A stretch of DNA of 64,000 nt, taken from Bacillota bacterium. GTDB lineage: Bacteria > Bacillota > UBA4882 > UBA8346. The DNA lies in assembly GCA_023436305.1 (NCBI GenBank), contig JAEZJQ010000060.1, positions 11,437 through 75,436 on the forward strand, written 5' to 3'. How positions within the stretch are numbered: position 1 is the first letter of the stretch; the number at the start of each line of letters is the position of its first letter. Shown here piece after piece: positions 7,421 to 16,600 of this stretch. The notes under the pieces were generated by a model. The model did not search any database. It was not told the DNA's origin and saw only the letters and a program-made list of their open reading frames with translations. A program made the translations under genes and the position numbers.

Positions 7421-8605
7421 TTACTTTAATATCTTTTTGGCAACGGCCACGATGGGTTTGAACAATAGCCCCTCCATTTCACGGGATATGTCACTTAATT
7501 TATTGCGGATGGGTATACCTTGCGGACAATGGGTTTCACATTTTCCACATTTGACGCAAAGCGATGCATAGCCGGGATTTGCGGTGACGGCTCCGGTGTT
7601 TTGAACATACAGATACTTGTTGCGCAAATTATTGTTCGGGTATTGTTCATTGTAGCAGGAAAAACAAGCTGGTATATCCACTCCCGCAGGGCAAGGCATA
7701 CAGTAACCGCACCCTGTACAATCCACTTTTGTCTTCCGGCGCAATAATTCCTTCACCCGGTCAAATAAGGCGAGTTCGGCAGTGGTTAATACGCCCGCTT
7801 GGGCGTCGGATGCCGCCCGGATATTTTCCGTAACCTGTTCCTCCGTATTCATACCGGAAAGCACCACGGTAGCTTCCGGGTGATTCCATATCCAACGAAG
7901 CGCCCACTCGGCTGGACTCCGTTTGGGTGAAGCCTGGTTCCAAATCTCAGTGGCTTCCGGGGGCAGATTATTTACGATCTTTCCGCCGCGCAGGGGTTCC
8001 ATGATAATCACCGGTATGCCTTTCGCCGCGGCATACTCAAGGCCGCTTTTGCCGGCCTGATTGTTTTCATCGATAAAATTATATTGAATCTGGCAAAAAT
8101 CCCAATCGTAGGCATCCAGCAGTTTAATGAACTGGCTCTTGCCGCCGTGATAAGAAAACCCGAGATTAATGATTTGCCCCTGCTTTTTTTTATTCTCAAT
8201 CCACGGGATGATCCCCAGTCCGATAAGCCGCTCCCACTGGTTAAGATCCTGTAGCATATGGATCAAGTAATAGTCGATATAATTGGTTTGCAAACGTGCC
8301 AACTGGGTGGCAAAGGTTTTATCCATGTCGGCGGCGCCGCGTATCATGAAATGAGGCAACTTGGTGGCAATCTTTACCCGGTGGCGATATCCTTTCGCAA
8401 GTACTTTGCCTAACATGACTTCACTTTTACCCAGGTGATAGATATACGCCGTGTCAAAGTAATTTACCCCCTGTTCGATGGCGGATATGATTTGCTTTTC
8501 GGCGCGCGTTTCGTCAATGATGCCGCCTTTGGTTGGAAATCTCATACATCCGTAACCCAAAATGGATAGTTGGTCGCCGTTTTTTGGATTTTCCCGGTAA
8601 TTCAT
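7421..8605 (-). CDS. Aldo/keto reductase with C-terminal 4Fe-4S domain
   Basis: About 394 residues. Residues 1-300 form an aldo/keto reductase barrel: 'LGYGCMRFP', 'GVNYFDTAYIYHLGKSE' with catalytic Asp and Tyr, 'VKIATKLPHF', 'DYYLIHMLQD'. The last 100 residues carry ferredoxin-like Cys motifs 'CTGCGYCMPCPAGVD', 'CFSCYNE' and 'CVKCGKCETHCPQGI', which suggest two 4Fe-4S clusters. This fusion is common in anaerobes, but substrate and electron partner are unknown. The ATG at 8605 follows GGGAGG; an in-frame TTG lies just before it. It stands alone on the minus strand, divergent from the XRE-cupin gene. Confidence 0.92.
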   Translation of the reverse strand: MNYRENPKNGDQLSILGYGCMRFPTKGGIIDETRAEKQIISAIEQGVNYFDTAYIYHLGKSEVMLGKVLAKGYRHRVKIATKLPHFMIRGAADMDKTFATQLARLQTNYIDYYLIHMLQDLNQWERLIGLGIIPWIENKKKQGQIINLGFSYHGGKSQFIKLLDAYDWDFCQIQYNFIDENNQAGKSGLEYAAAKGIPVIIMEPLRGGKIVNNLPPEATEIWNQASPKRSPAEWALRWIWNHPEATVVLSGMNTEEQVTENIRAASDAQAGVLTTAELALFDRVKELLRRKTKVDCTGCGYCMPCPAGVDIPACFSCYNEQYPNNNLRNKYLYVQNTGAVTANPGYASLCVKCGKCETHCPQGIPIRNKLSDISREMEGLLFKPIVAVAKKILK

Positions 8606-8663
8606 CAAATAACCTCCCGGCTCATTTTTTAGTCATTTTACATCGGCGAAAACAATTACTCTC

Positions 8664-8692
8664 ATGGTATACTTCCATCATCCTCAAGTCAA
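8664..8692 (-). promoter_or_regulatory. Candidate promoter of the aldo/keto reductase
   Basis: On the minus strand, TTGACT (8692-8687), a 17-bp spacer and TACCAT (8669-8664) lie about 60 bp before the ATG. Confidence 0.5.
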
Positions 8693-8712
8693 TAGGCTTT
8701 AACAGTTTCAGT

Positions 8713-8768
8713 ATGAAAATATCACTGCGCCTGTGTTGGGCTGATTCTGGGGCTTGTGATATTTTCAT
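8713..8768. repeat. 13-bp perfect inverted repeat in the divergent intergenic region
   Basis: ATGAAAATATCAC (8713-8725) and GTGATATTTTCAT (8756-8768) are exact reverse complements separated by 30 bp. They lie between two divergent genes, upstream of both likely promoters, so they could be a looped operator or an RNA stem. The rest of the 379-bp gap 8606-8984 shows no gene. Confidence 0.6.
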
Positions 8769-8882
8769 TGATGCCTCTGGAAGCCCGTTTAATGAGCTTT
8801 CATTGAAGTTAGTATGCAGTTTTAGGCAATGGCGCTCTGCTATTTTGTCAAAAAGGCAATATTCCGAAGAGGAAAATCGTCT

Positions 8883-8910
8883 TTGATGTTGAACTATATT
8901 CTTTTATATT
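8883..8910 (+). promoter_or_regulatory. Candidate promoter of the XRE-cupin gene
   Basis: TTGATG (8883-8888), a 16-bp spacer and TATATT (8905-8910). About 35 bp downstream, an AT-rich dyad CATTAAA-tatt-TTTTAATG (8943-8961) precedes the ribosome site and could be an autoregulatory operator. Confidence 0.5.
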
Positions 8911-8984
8911 ACACTAATTTCTTTTTACGGGTTTTTTATCGCCATTAAATATTTTTTAATGCAAAAAAGAAAGGAGAATGGATA

Positions 8985-9539
8985 ATGCAGGAAGAGCTCA
9001 AACAAATTGCGGACCGGATTAAAGGATTACGGGAAATTATCGGTGTAAGCCAGCAAACCATCGCCAAGGAACTCGGTATCTCCGAGAATATGTATCAGGA
9101 ATATGAGAGAGGTAATACGGATATTCCCGTGGGAATTCTCTATAAACTGGCCCAACGGTATAATGTGGAATTAGCCTCCCTGTTAACCGGCACGGAACCG
9201 CGGTTGCAAACGTATTCCTTAACCCGGAAGGATCATGGGGTTTCGGTGGAACGGCGCCGGGATTATAAATATCAAAGCCTCGCCAATAACTTCATTCATA
9301 AAAAAGCGGAACCGTTTGTGGTGATGGTGGAACCGGAAGCCGATGACGCGCCGATTCATTATAACAATCATCCCGGGCAGGAGTTCGATTACGTTTTGGA
9401 AGGGACCTTAAAGATCCTTCTGGACGGCCATGAATTGATTTTAAACGAAGGTGATTCCCTGTTTTATGATTCCAGCGTCAACCATGGGATGAAAGCTTTG
9501 AATAATAAACCGGCCAAGTTTTTAGCGGTGATTATGTAG
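8985..9539 (+). CDS. XRE-family transcriptional regulator with C-terminal cupin
   Basis: 184 residues. Residues 5-68 form a helix-turn-helix of the XRE type ('LREIIGVSQQTIAKELGISENMYQEYERG'). Residues 105-184 form a cupin barrel with 'HPGQEFDYVLEGTLKILLDG' and 'LNEGDSLFYDSSVNHGMKA', a probable small-molecule sensor. AAAGGAG precedes the ATG. This regulator type is often found directly before an acyl-CoA synthetase, as here, so control of the next gene by an acyl or related ligand is likely (inference). Confidence 0.93.
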   Translation: MQEELKQIADRIKGLREIIGVSQQTIAKELGISENMYQEYERGNTDIPVGILYKLAQRYNVELASLLTGTEPRLQTYSLTRKDHGVSVERRRDYKYQSLANNFIHKKAEPFVVMVEPEADDAPIHYNNHPGQEFDYVLEGTLKILLDGHELILNEGDSLFYDSSVNHGMKALNNKPAKFLAVIM

Positions 9540-9645
9540 AGTTTGTGCGAGTAACACCTTTTATAACTTAAAACCACTATATGTTGTATCAGAATATGCT
9601 ATTTGATACTAAATAGGCTTTGAAAATCGATTGGCCGCACAGACT
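9540..9645 (-). mobile_element. MITE-like repeat, copy A
   Basis: A 106-bp element bounded by near-perfect inverted ends: AGTTTGTGCG at the left, and CGCACAGACT at the right, whose complement is AGTCTGTGCG. Read on the minus strand it aligns along its whole length with copy B at 62230, sharing CTATTTAGTATC-like, ATATAGTGG and GTGTTAC blocks. It begins at the base after the stop codon of the XRE-cupin gene. No coding frame is visible, and no clear target-site duplication. Confidence 0.7.
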
Positions 9646-9690
9646 TATTAAGATTATATTTCGAAAACGAGCGAGAGAGGCGGATGTTTA

Positions 9691-11355
9691 GTGCTTGAAA
9701 AGTATGTAAATACCAACTACGAATCCTATGAGAGTTTTCGTGAAAATTTTACAATCAATGTCCCGAACAATTTCAATTTTGCCTATGATATCGTCGATGA
9801 ATGGGCGGCCAGGGAACCGGAGAAGATTGCCTTGATGTGGTGCAATGAAGAAGGGGCGGAAGCCACGTTCACCTTCAAGCAAATGAAATACTACAGTGAC
9901 AAGGCCGCTAACTTTTTTGCGTCGCAGGGGATAAAAAAAGGCGACCCGGTGATGCTGATTTTAAAACGATATTATCAATTCTGGTTTTGTATTCTGGCGC
10001 TTCACAAAATCGGCGCTATCTGTATCCCGGCGACCCATCTGATGAAAAGAAAGGACATCATATACCGGAATAACGCCGCCAGTATTAAAATGATCGTTTC
10101 GGTGGCCGAGGATGAAATTTTAACCGAAATTGACGGGGCCCATCCGGAATCCCCCACCCTTCAAACCAAGGTGGTGGTCGGCGGGACGAGAGAAGGCTGG
10201 ATTAATTTTGATGCGGAGTTGGACAAGGCCAGTGAGGTGTGGGAAAAGCCTACCGGCGCCCCTATGACCCGGAATCAGGATATAATGTTGCTTTACTTTA
10301 CTTCGGGAACCACCGGTTATCCGAAGATGGTTCAGCATAATTTCACCTACCCCTTGGGCCATATTTTAACGGCTGGTTTTTGGCAGCGGGTCCGTGAAAA
10401 CAAACCGCATCTTACCGTAGCCGACACGGGCTGGGCCAAAGCGGCCTGGGGTAAGATATACGGCCAGTGGATTGCCGGAGCCATCGTTTTTGTTTATGAT
10501 TATAATCGTTTTGTCCCCAAAGATATGATGCGGATCATTGAAAAATATAAACTGGCGACTTTCTGTTCCCCGCCGACGATTTACCGGTATTTGATCAAGG
10601 AAGATCTGACCCAGTATAATCTGAAGAGTTTAGAGTATTGCGTGGTGGCCGGGGAGCCTTTGAACCCCGAAGTATATAACCAATTTTATAAAATGACCGG
10701 GATTAAACTCATGGAAGGTTACGGTCAGACCGAACTTACCGTCTGTCTCGCCACTTACCCCGGTATGGAGCCCAAGCCTGGTTCCATGGGCCGGCCATCA
10801 CCGGGATACGATATTGATATTATCGACATCAATGATGGTCATTCCTGTGAAGCCGGTGAAATCGGGGAGATCGTCGTTCGCACGGACAAATCGAAACCGC
10901 TGGGCATGTTTGACGGATATTACCGGGATGAAGAACGGACCCGGAGCGTTTGGTATGACGGTATTTACCATACCGGCGATACTGCCTGGAAGGATGAGGA
11001 CGGTTATTACTGGTTTGTGGGGAGAACCGATGACGTGATTAAGAGTTCCGGATACCGGATTGGGCCATTCGAAGTGGAAAGTGCCCTGATGGAACATCCC
11101 GCCGTACTGGAATGTGCGGTCACCGGTGTGCCGGATGAGATGCGTGGGGCGGTGGTCAAAGCCACCATCGTATTGTCCAAAAGCTATCAGCCCAGTGAAG
11201 ACTTGAAGATTGAACTGCAGGAACATGTTAAAACCGTGACCGCGCCCTATAAATATCCCCGGGTTATCGAGTTTGTCAGCGAACTCCCCAAAACCATCAG
11301 CGGCAAAATCCGGCGGGTGGAGATCCGGGAGAAGGATCATCAAGTTGACGGATAA
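9691..11355 (+). CDS. AMP-forming acyl-CoA synthetase (medium-chain/acetyl-type)
   Basis: 554 residues, full length for the ANL family. It activates a carboxylic acid with ATP and loads it on CoA. The phosphate-binding loop reads 'YFTSGTTGYPKMVQHN', followed by 'EGYGQTELTVCLA', 'YHTGDTAWKDEDGYYWFVGRTDDVIKSSGYRIGP' and the C-terminal catalytic Lys in 'PKTISGKIRRVEIR'. The GTG at 9691 has GAGAGAGG (9673-9680) upstream; no in-frame ATG is suitable. It lies after the XRE-cupin gene, separated by repeat copy A. Substrate is unproven. Its context does not link it to the PKS/NRPS cluster 2 kb further on. Confidence 0.92.
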   Translation: MLEKYVNTNYESYESFRENFTINVPNNFNFAYDIVDEWAAREPEKIALMWCNEEGAEATFTFKQMKYYSDKAANFFASQGIKKGDPVMLILKRYYQFWFCILALHKIGAICIPATHLMKRKDIIYRNNAASIKMIVSVAEDEILTEIDGAHPESPTLQTKVVVGGTREGWINFDAELDKASEVWEKPTGAPMTRNQDIMLLYFTSGTTGYPKMVQHNFTYPLGHILTAGFWQRVRENKPHLTVADTGWAKAAWGKIYGQWIAGAIVFVYDYNRFVPKDMMRIIEKYKLATFCSPPTIYRYLIKEDLTQYNLKSLEYCVVAGEPLNPEVYNQFYKMTGIKLMEGYGQTELTVCLATYPGMEPKPGSMGRPSPGYDIDIIDINDGHSCEAGEIGEIVVRTDKSKPLGMFDGYYRDEERTRSVWYDGIYHTGDTAWKDEDGYYWFVGRTDDVIKSSGYRIGPFEVESALMEHPAVLECAVTGVPDEMRGAVVKATIVLSKSYQPSEDLKIELQEHVKTVTAPYKYPRVIEFVSELPKTISGKIRRVEIREKDHQVDG

Positions 11356-11395
11356 ATCAAATTAAGCATTTCTTTCGATATGGATTGGGTGATGG

Positions 11396-11432
11396 AAAAA
11401 TCTAGCGTGGAACTCTCTGCGCTAGATTTTTT
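11396..11432 (+). terminator. Intrinsic terminator of the acyl-CoA synthetase
   Basis: A perfect stem AAAAATCTAGCG / CGCTAGATTTTT with a 12-base loop and trailing T residues, 40 bp after the stop. The rest of the 329-bp gap up to 11684 holds only a GC-rich palindrome (CGCGGCCGCG, 11511-11520) and AT-rich sequence. Confidence 0.9.
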
Positions 11433-11684
11433 GTACCATACTTCCAAACCTTATCCCCGGATAGCAGGGAAGTCCAAAAGTTTGTCCAAATATAAGGGGG
11501 GGATTTTACGCGCGGCCGCGGCCGGATATCGGGTTAAAATTTTAAAATTTAAGGAATAATTTTTGCATTAACGAGTATTCTTTAATTAGATAATTTCATT
11601 GATTCCCGGAGTTCCAAAACGGCTCCAAACGTGAACGCAATTAAGTCACGGTGAATGAAGGAAACATTGAGGAGGTACGATACT

Positions 11685-12218
11685 GTGGAAATGAAACCGA
11701 AAGGCGCCAAAACGATTACCAATCTTCTATCGAAAACAGTCGGCTTAATCTTCTTCTCATTTTTAGCCATCTCGCTTGGAGTGGTCTTTGGGTTGCTATT
11801 TGATGGCTGGGTAAAAGACCAGCCCGGAACCCCGGTGGGCTCCGAAAATAGTAATTTGCAAACCATCGAATTGCCGGACGATAAAACGTCGACGACTATG
11901 GATACTACTGATATAACTGATAATCTCACCCAAAAGCTTCCAGGCGGTGATGATTCTTTAATGAAACCGGCGGATAATACTTCACTCAAATCGTTGTCTA
12001 CCGTAAAATTTAAAGTCAGGGTCGGCCCATATCCCAATCGTAACCAAGCATTAGCGGCCTCAACCCAATTGCAGTCATTGGGTTATCCGGTATACGTCGG
12101 AAATACCCCCCCGTTCGCGGTCCAGGTTGGCGCCTTTGCTACCCAGGTAAATGCTGACAAGCTAAAAACGGAACTTGCCGGAAAAGGATATAAAGCGTTT
12201 ATTGAAAAGAGCCAGTAG
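11685..12218 (+). CDS. SPOR-domain membrane protein
   Basis: About 177 residues. One membrane helix lies near residues 16-40 ('VGLIFFSFLAISLGVVFGLL'), preceded by a short basic segment, followed by a low-complexity Thr/Asp-rich linker. A C-terminal SPOR domain follows, with two repeats ('FKVRVGPYPNRNQALAAS' and 'FAVQVGAFATQVNADKLK'). SPOR domains bind denuded glycan strands in septal peptidoglycan. GTG 11685 was chosen because GGAGGT (11671-11676) precedes it; an ATG 30 bases earlier lacks a ribosome site. This is probably an N-in membrane protein with its SPOR domain outside the membrane. Confidence 0.85.
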   Translation: MEMKPKGAKTITNLLSKTVGLIFFSFLAISLGVVFGLLFDGWVKDQPGTPVGSENSNLQTIELPDDKTSTTMDTTDITDNLTQKLPGGDDSLMKPADNTSLKSLSTVKFKVRVGPYPNRNQALAASTQLQSLGYPVYVGNTPPFAVQVGAFATQVNADKLKTELAGKGYKAFIEKSQ

Positions 12219-12263
12219 TTTTCTTACCTAAAATTGAATTGAATAGGACGCCATCCAATTTTC

Positions 12264-12290
12264 AAGGCCTTTTTTAACAGGCCTTTTTTT
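12264..12290 (+). terminator. Intrinsic terminator after the SPOR gene
   Basis: AAGGCCT / AGGCCTT stem with an 8-base loop and T run, lying in the convergent space between the SPOR gene and the barrel gene. Confidence 0.85.
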
Positions 12291-12316
12291 GTTGTAAGTT
12301 GTTTAAAATTTATTAT

Positions 12317-12916
12317 TTAAAACTTTCCAAAAAGTAGTGTCACATTATACGACATACCACTTAAATCATTATTACTTAAACCGGGCATATTAACACCGTT
12401 TACATAACGATAGCTAGCGCCGACGCCAGTACGGAACCAGTTGTTTACATTGAGCATTAATTTAGCACTCGGCTCAACAACGAAACAATTTGCCCGGCCT
12501 ATTTTGTCAATAGTATTAATAAATGTATAGTTTACACTACCTGCGCCAACCAAAACGCTGCCGCTGAAATGTATTAATTTACTAGGACTGTCAATATACT
12601 CAAACTTCAAACCATAGTAATAAAAATTAATATAATATGTATCACTGCCGGTTTGAACTACATCCGGAGCTTTAACCTGGCTAATAAGATTGCTTCCTCC
12701 CAAACCAATCATAAATTTCCGGTTAATCAACCATCCGCCGTAGCCCCCTGTCATTATACCGGAAGTATTATAAATTGAGGTGGCCTTAATCTCCATTCCT
12801 CCATAGCCACCATTTTCAGTGATATCACTACTTAACAATGTTTCGTCAGCGGCTAACACTGGAATACTGAACAATAAAAACAATGATAATAAAGCAAAAA
12901 TCTTAATAACTCGCAT
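12317..12916 (-). CDS. Small outer-membrane beta-barrel-like protein
   Basis: 199 residues. It starts with a signal peptide (residues 1-22, 'KIFALLSLFLLFSIPVLA'). The mature part alternates Gly, aromatic and polar residues ('YYINFYYYGLKFEYI', 'GVGASYRYVNG', 'MSYNVTLLFGKF') as transmembrane beta strands do. It ends in Phe, the C-terminal signal recognised by the BAM machinery. No precise family recognised. Presence of such a protein points to a diderm envelope. The start has GGAGG (minus strand) upstream and the 3' end faces the SPOR gene. Confidence 0.75.
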   Translation of the reverse strand: MRVIKIFALLSLFLLFSIPVLAADETLLSSDITENGGYGGMEIKATSIYNTSGIMTGGYGGWLINRKFMIGLGGSNLISQVKAPDVVQTGSDTYYINFYYYGLKFEYIDSPSKLIHFSGSVLVGAGSVNYTFINTIDKIGRANCFVVEPSAKLMLNVNNWFRTGVGASYRYVNGVNMPGLSNNDLSGMSYNVTLLFGKF

Positions 12917-13352
12917 TTTGCTTACCTCCGTTGACTAGTTTTGTCCTCACCGTTAATTATTAGATCACATTAAGCATATCACATGTAAGGTTAATTTTAA
13001 ATTAAAACAATGTTAATTTATTGTAAAAAAATAATGAACTGTAATAGTATTTGTTATTAAAACAAAATTACGCTAATGTTTAATGACCTATCCAGTTAAC
13101 TCAAGGTATTCATCCAGATAAGACTATAAATGACTTCCGTTGTTATTTTTGAGCCAAGTTCAGTACTACACCTTGTTTGCCATTGTTTCACCGAAATAAG
13201 CTTCATCATCACTCCAACAAATGTTTACCGGCCACACCTTGATTGTCAAACATATGTTCCATTCACTCGCTAGTTTACTGATGTAAGAGTATAGTTATTA
13301 ATTAAATTATTGAATTAGTTAAATTTATAATAATTAGGTATTTACTAGTGAA

Positions 13353-13440
13353 CAAATTAATAGTAAAATTAACACACAATGAAAACTACTTTTTATTGTC
13401 TGATTTAAAATTACTGGAATCTGGAAATAATATTTCGGAA
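13353..13440 (+). repeat. Duplicated leader block, copy 1 (degenerate mini-frame)
   Basis: Aligns with 19249-19338. AAACTACTTTTTATTG is exact in both copies, as is ACTGGAATCT, and the only internal length difference is 3 bases. A frame from GTG 13348 to TAA 13485 (45 codons) reads 'NENYFLLSDLKLLESGNN', and copy 2 reads 'NRNYFLLGLFQKSLESRNN'. A multiple-of-three indel suggests coding ancestry. No ribosome site precedes it. It lies about 275 bp upstream of the PKS start. Confidence 0.65.
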
Positions 13441-13574
13441 AGAAATCCTTCTAATTCTCTTATCCGGATCAATTTAGTCAAGTAATCCACGCATGAATTC
13501 GTCTAAAGTATACCCAATTATAAAATCAGTATCATTGCATTAAATTTGTGAATACCCGGCAAAAACATGTAGTT

Positions 13575-13596
13575 AGAATATAAATAATTATATTCT
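13575..13596. promoter_or_regulatory. Perfect inverted repeat upstream of the PKS (possible operator)
   Basis: AGAATATAA-ataa-TTATATTCT lies 44 bp before the PKS start codon. AT-rich dyads can arise by chance, so function is unproven. Confidence 0.4.
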
Positions 13597-13639
13597 CTAA
13601 TTGTATTTAAAATTATTATTAAAAATGGAGGCTAGATAA

Positions 13640-16600
13640 ATGGAACCAATTGCAATTATTGGTATTGGTTGTCGTTTTCCGGGTGGAGCTAATAACCCGG
13701 AATCTTTTTGGAAACTCTTAGAGAAGGGGACCGACGCTACCCAAGATGTTCCCAAAGATCGCTGGGATATTCAAGCTTTCTACGATCCGGACAAATCAAT
13801 ACCCGGAAAAGCATATACCTTTCATGGTGGATTTCTAGAAAAAACAGATGAATTCGATGCTCATTTCTTTGGAATTTCTCCCCGTGAAGCGGCTTATCTC
13901 GATCCTCAACAACGGGTTTTATTGGAAATTGTATGGGAAGCACTTGAAGATGCGGGGATAGCTCCTGAAAAAATTGCAGGTTCCAATACTGGTGTTTATA
14001 TCGGCGCATTTACATTAGATTATATGATTCTACAACTTAAATCTATTGAAGCCATAAATACTCATACTGCAACGGGTACAATGATGACAATGGTATCTAA
14101 TCGGATTTCTCATGTTTTTGATTTACGTGGACCTAGTCTTTCTGTCGATACAGCTTGTTCCAGCTCTCTTGTAGCCGTTCATCTTGCTTGTCAAAGTATC
14201 TGGAATAATGAGTGTTCATTGGCGATAACGGGTGGTGTTAATATAATTACAGAACCCGAATATATCGTTGCCGAATCAAAAGGTGGATTCCTATCACCGG
14301 ATGGACGTTGTAAAACCTTTGATTCGGCGGCGAACGGGTACGCCCGTGGGGAAGGCGCCGGTGTCGTTATTTTGAAACCATTATCCAAGGCATTGGCTGA
14401 TGGTGACTCTATTTACACGGTTATCCGGGCCACGGGAGTCAATCAGGATGGACATACCAATGGGATCACAGTCCCACGCGGAGAATCCCAGGAACAGTTG
14501 ATGCGAAAGGTTTACCAAAAAGCCGGGATTATTCCGGAACAAATCCGGTATATTGAAACCCATGGAACAGGGACTCCAATCGGTGATCCCATTGAAGCCA
14601 ATGCAATAGCCAATGCGGTCGGGATAAATAGGCCCCCGGAAGAAAAGTGTATTATTGGTTCGGTGAAAACCAACATTGGACATCTTGAAGCGGCCTCAGG
14701 CATTGCCGGGCTTATTAAATCCATCTTAATTTTGCAGCATAAAAAAATACCGCCCCATTTACATCTTCATAACATTAATCCCAAAATACCACTGGAAAAA
14801 TTACATATTCCTACTACCCTTGAGCCATGGCCAGACCAAAACAGTCCCGCTGTTGTGGGAGTCAATTCGTTTGGTTTTGGTGGAACAAACGCCCATGTGG
14901 TTCTGGAAGAAGTTTCTCCTTCAAATCGACACAAGCCGGAACCCGGTAACCAACCGGATAGGAGTTGGCCTTATTTGATCCCCTTATCAGCGCGGGATAA
15001 AAATGCTTTGAGTGACTTAGCTCATAAATATATGGATTATTTAAGTGATGAAAGGATAACGGATAATCAGTTACTTAATATCGTTTGTTCCGCAGCCATC
15101 CAACGGACCCATCACGAACACCGTTTGGTGATTGCCACTTATACCAAAGATGAGTTGATTCAAAAACTGAACGCTTTTTTAGACGGCCAAAATCAGTTAG
15201 GAATTTCCTACGGAAAAAGCGCTCTCGAGAAATACCGGAAAGTCGTTTTTGTTTACACTGGCATGGGGCCGATCTGGTGGGCGATGGGACGGCAATTAAT
15301 TGAATGTGAACCTGTTTTTAAACAGGTAATTATAAAATGCGATGATCTGATTTGCCGTTATGCAGGCTGGTCCTTGCTGGCCGAGCTAACGGCCGATGAA
15401 GCAAACTCCCGTTTAGATCAGCCGCAATTTGCCCAACCGGCTAATTTTGCTGTTCAAATCGGACTCACCGAATTATGGCGTTCTTGGGGCGTGATTCCGG
15501 ATGCCGTAGTCGGCCATAGCGTGGGAGAAGTTTCCGCGGTATATGCTGCCGGAGTATTAAAGCTGGAAGATGCTGTTTGGCTGAGTGTTGAGCGTGGCCG
15601 GGCGCAACAAAAAGCTGTTAATAAAGGGTCAATGTTGGCGGTGGGGTTGTCCGGAGACGAAGCCACCGGGCTAATCAATGAAATGGGGAATGGCAAAGTA
15701 TCCATTGCCGCGATTAATAGTCCAAAATCCGTAACACTTGCCGGGGAGATCGCCGTACTGGAGAAGATCCAGGCAAAGCTTCAAACCCAAGAGGTGATGG
15801 CCCGTTTTCTAAAAGTCAATGTAGCCTATCATAGTGTGCAGATGGATTCGTTTCAAGATGAATTATTGGAAAGCCTTGCCAAAATCAGCCCGAAACCGGC
15901 CTCCATACCAATTTATTCTACAGTTGGCGGCGGACAGATGAACGGACTTGAGTTTTCTAATGGATATTGGTGGCAAAATGTGCGGCAACCGGTGAATTTC
16001 GAAAAAGCAATGAAGCAGATCATTCAATCTGGGTATGATTTGTTTGTGGAAGTAGGACCTCATCCGGCGTTAGTCTCATCTATCTCGGAATGTTTAACGG
16101 CATGCGGCGCCGACGGCAAAATCCTGGCGTCGTTACAGCGGAATAAAGATGAATTAATGACCATGACCGAAGCTTTAGGGAATCTATATATCTTGGGCTA
16201 TCCGGTAAACTGGGAACAAATTTATCCGGGTGGTTATCAATACGTAAAACTCCCTACTTATCCGTGGCAGCGGGAACGTTGCTGGGCGGAAACAGACGAA
16301 TCGGCCCGCAAGAGATTGGGTAAACGGGAACATCCTTTGTTGGGAAGCCGCTTGAATCATCCCCGGCCGGCTTGGGAAAATGACCTTAGTTTGAATTTCT
16401 ATCCTTATCTGCGGGATCACCAGCCCCAGGGCACAGAACTTTTCCCCGCTACCGGTTACGTTGAAATGGGACTGGCTTGCGCGGTGAAGGTATATGAGGA
16501 CAGTACTTATTCCATGGAAAATATCAGGTTTACCAATGCGTTGTTCTTATCCCAAGGCAGCCGGAAAATCCGTACGGTTTTTCACCAGGAAACAGGTAAT

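Larger units (their letters stand above)
12917..13639. other. 723-bp AT-rich regulatory region upstream of the PKS
   Basis: Contains the promoter area of the minus-strand barrel gene (with an AT palindrome TTAATTTTAAATTAA at 12991-13005), the leader block shared with 19249-19338, and a perfect inverted repeat just before the PKS. No convincing gene; a 45-codon frame at 13348-13485 is described under the repeat. Confidence 0.6.

Noticed and set aside
8533..8886. A 117-codon plus-strand frame over the start of the aldo/keto reductase and the intergenic region
   Set aside because: No ribosome site, composition unlike neighbours, and half of it is antisense to a clear gene.
9691..11355. Acyl-CoA synthetase as loading enzyme of the PKS
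   Set aside because: It pairs with the XRE-cupin regulator, has its own terminator, and is separated by two unrelated genes on different strands; no carrier domain or cluster link is visible.
11505..11532. GC-rich palindrome CGCGGCCGCG as a regulatory or attachment site
   Set aside because: A single short palindrome with no repeat partner, no gene it could control except the SPOR gene 150 bp away, and no flanking duplication.
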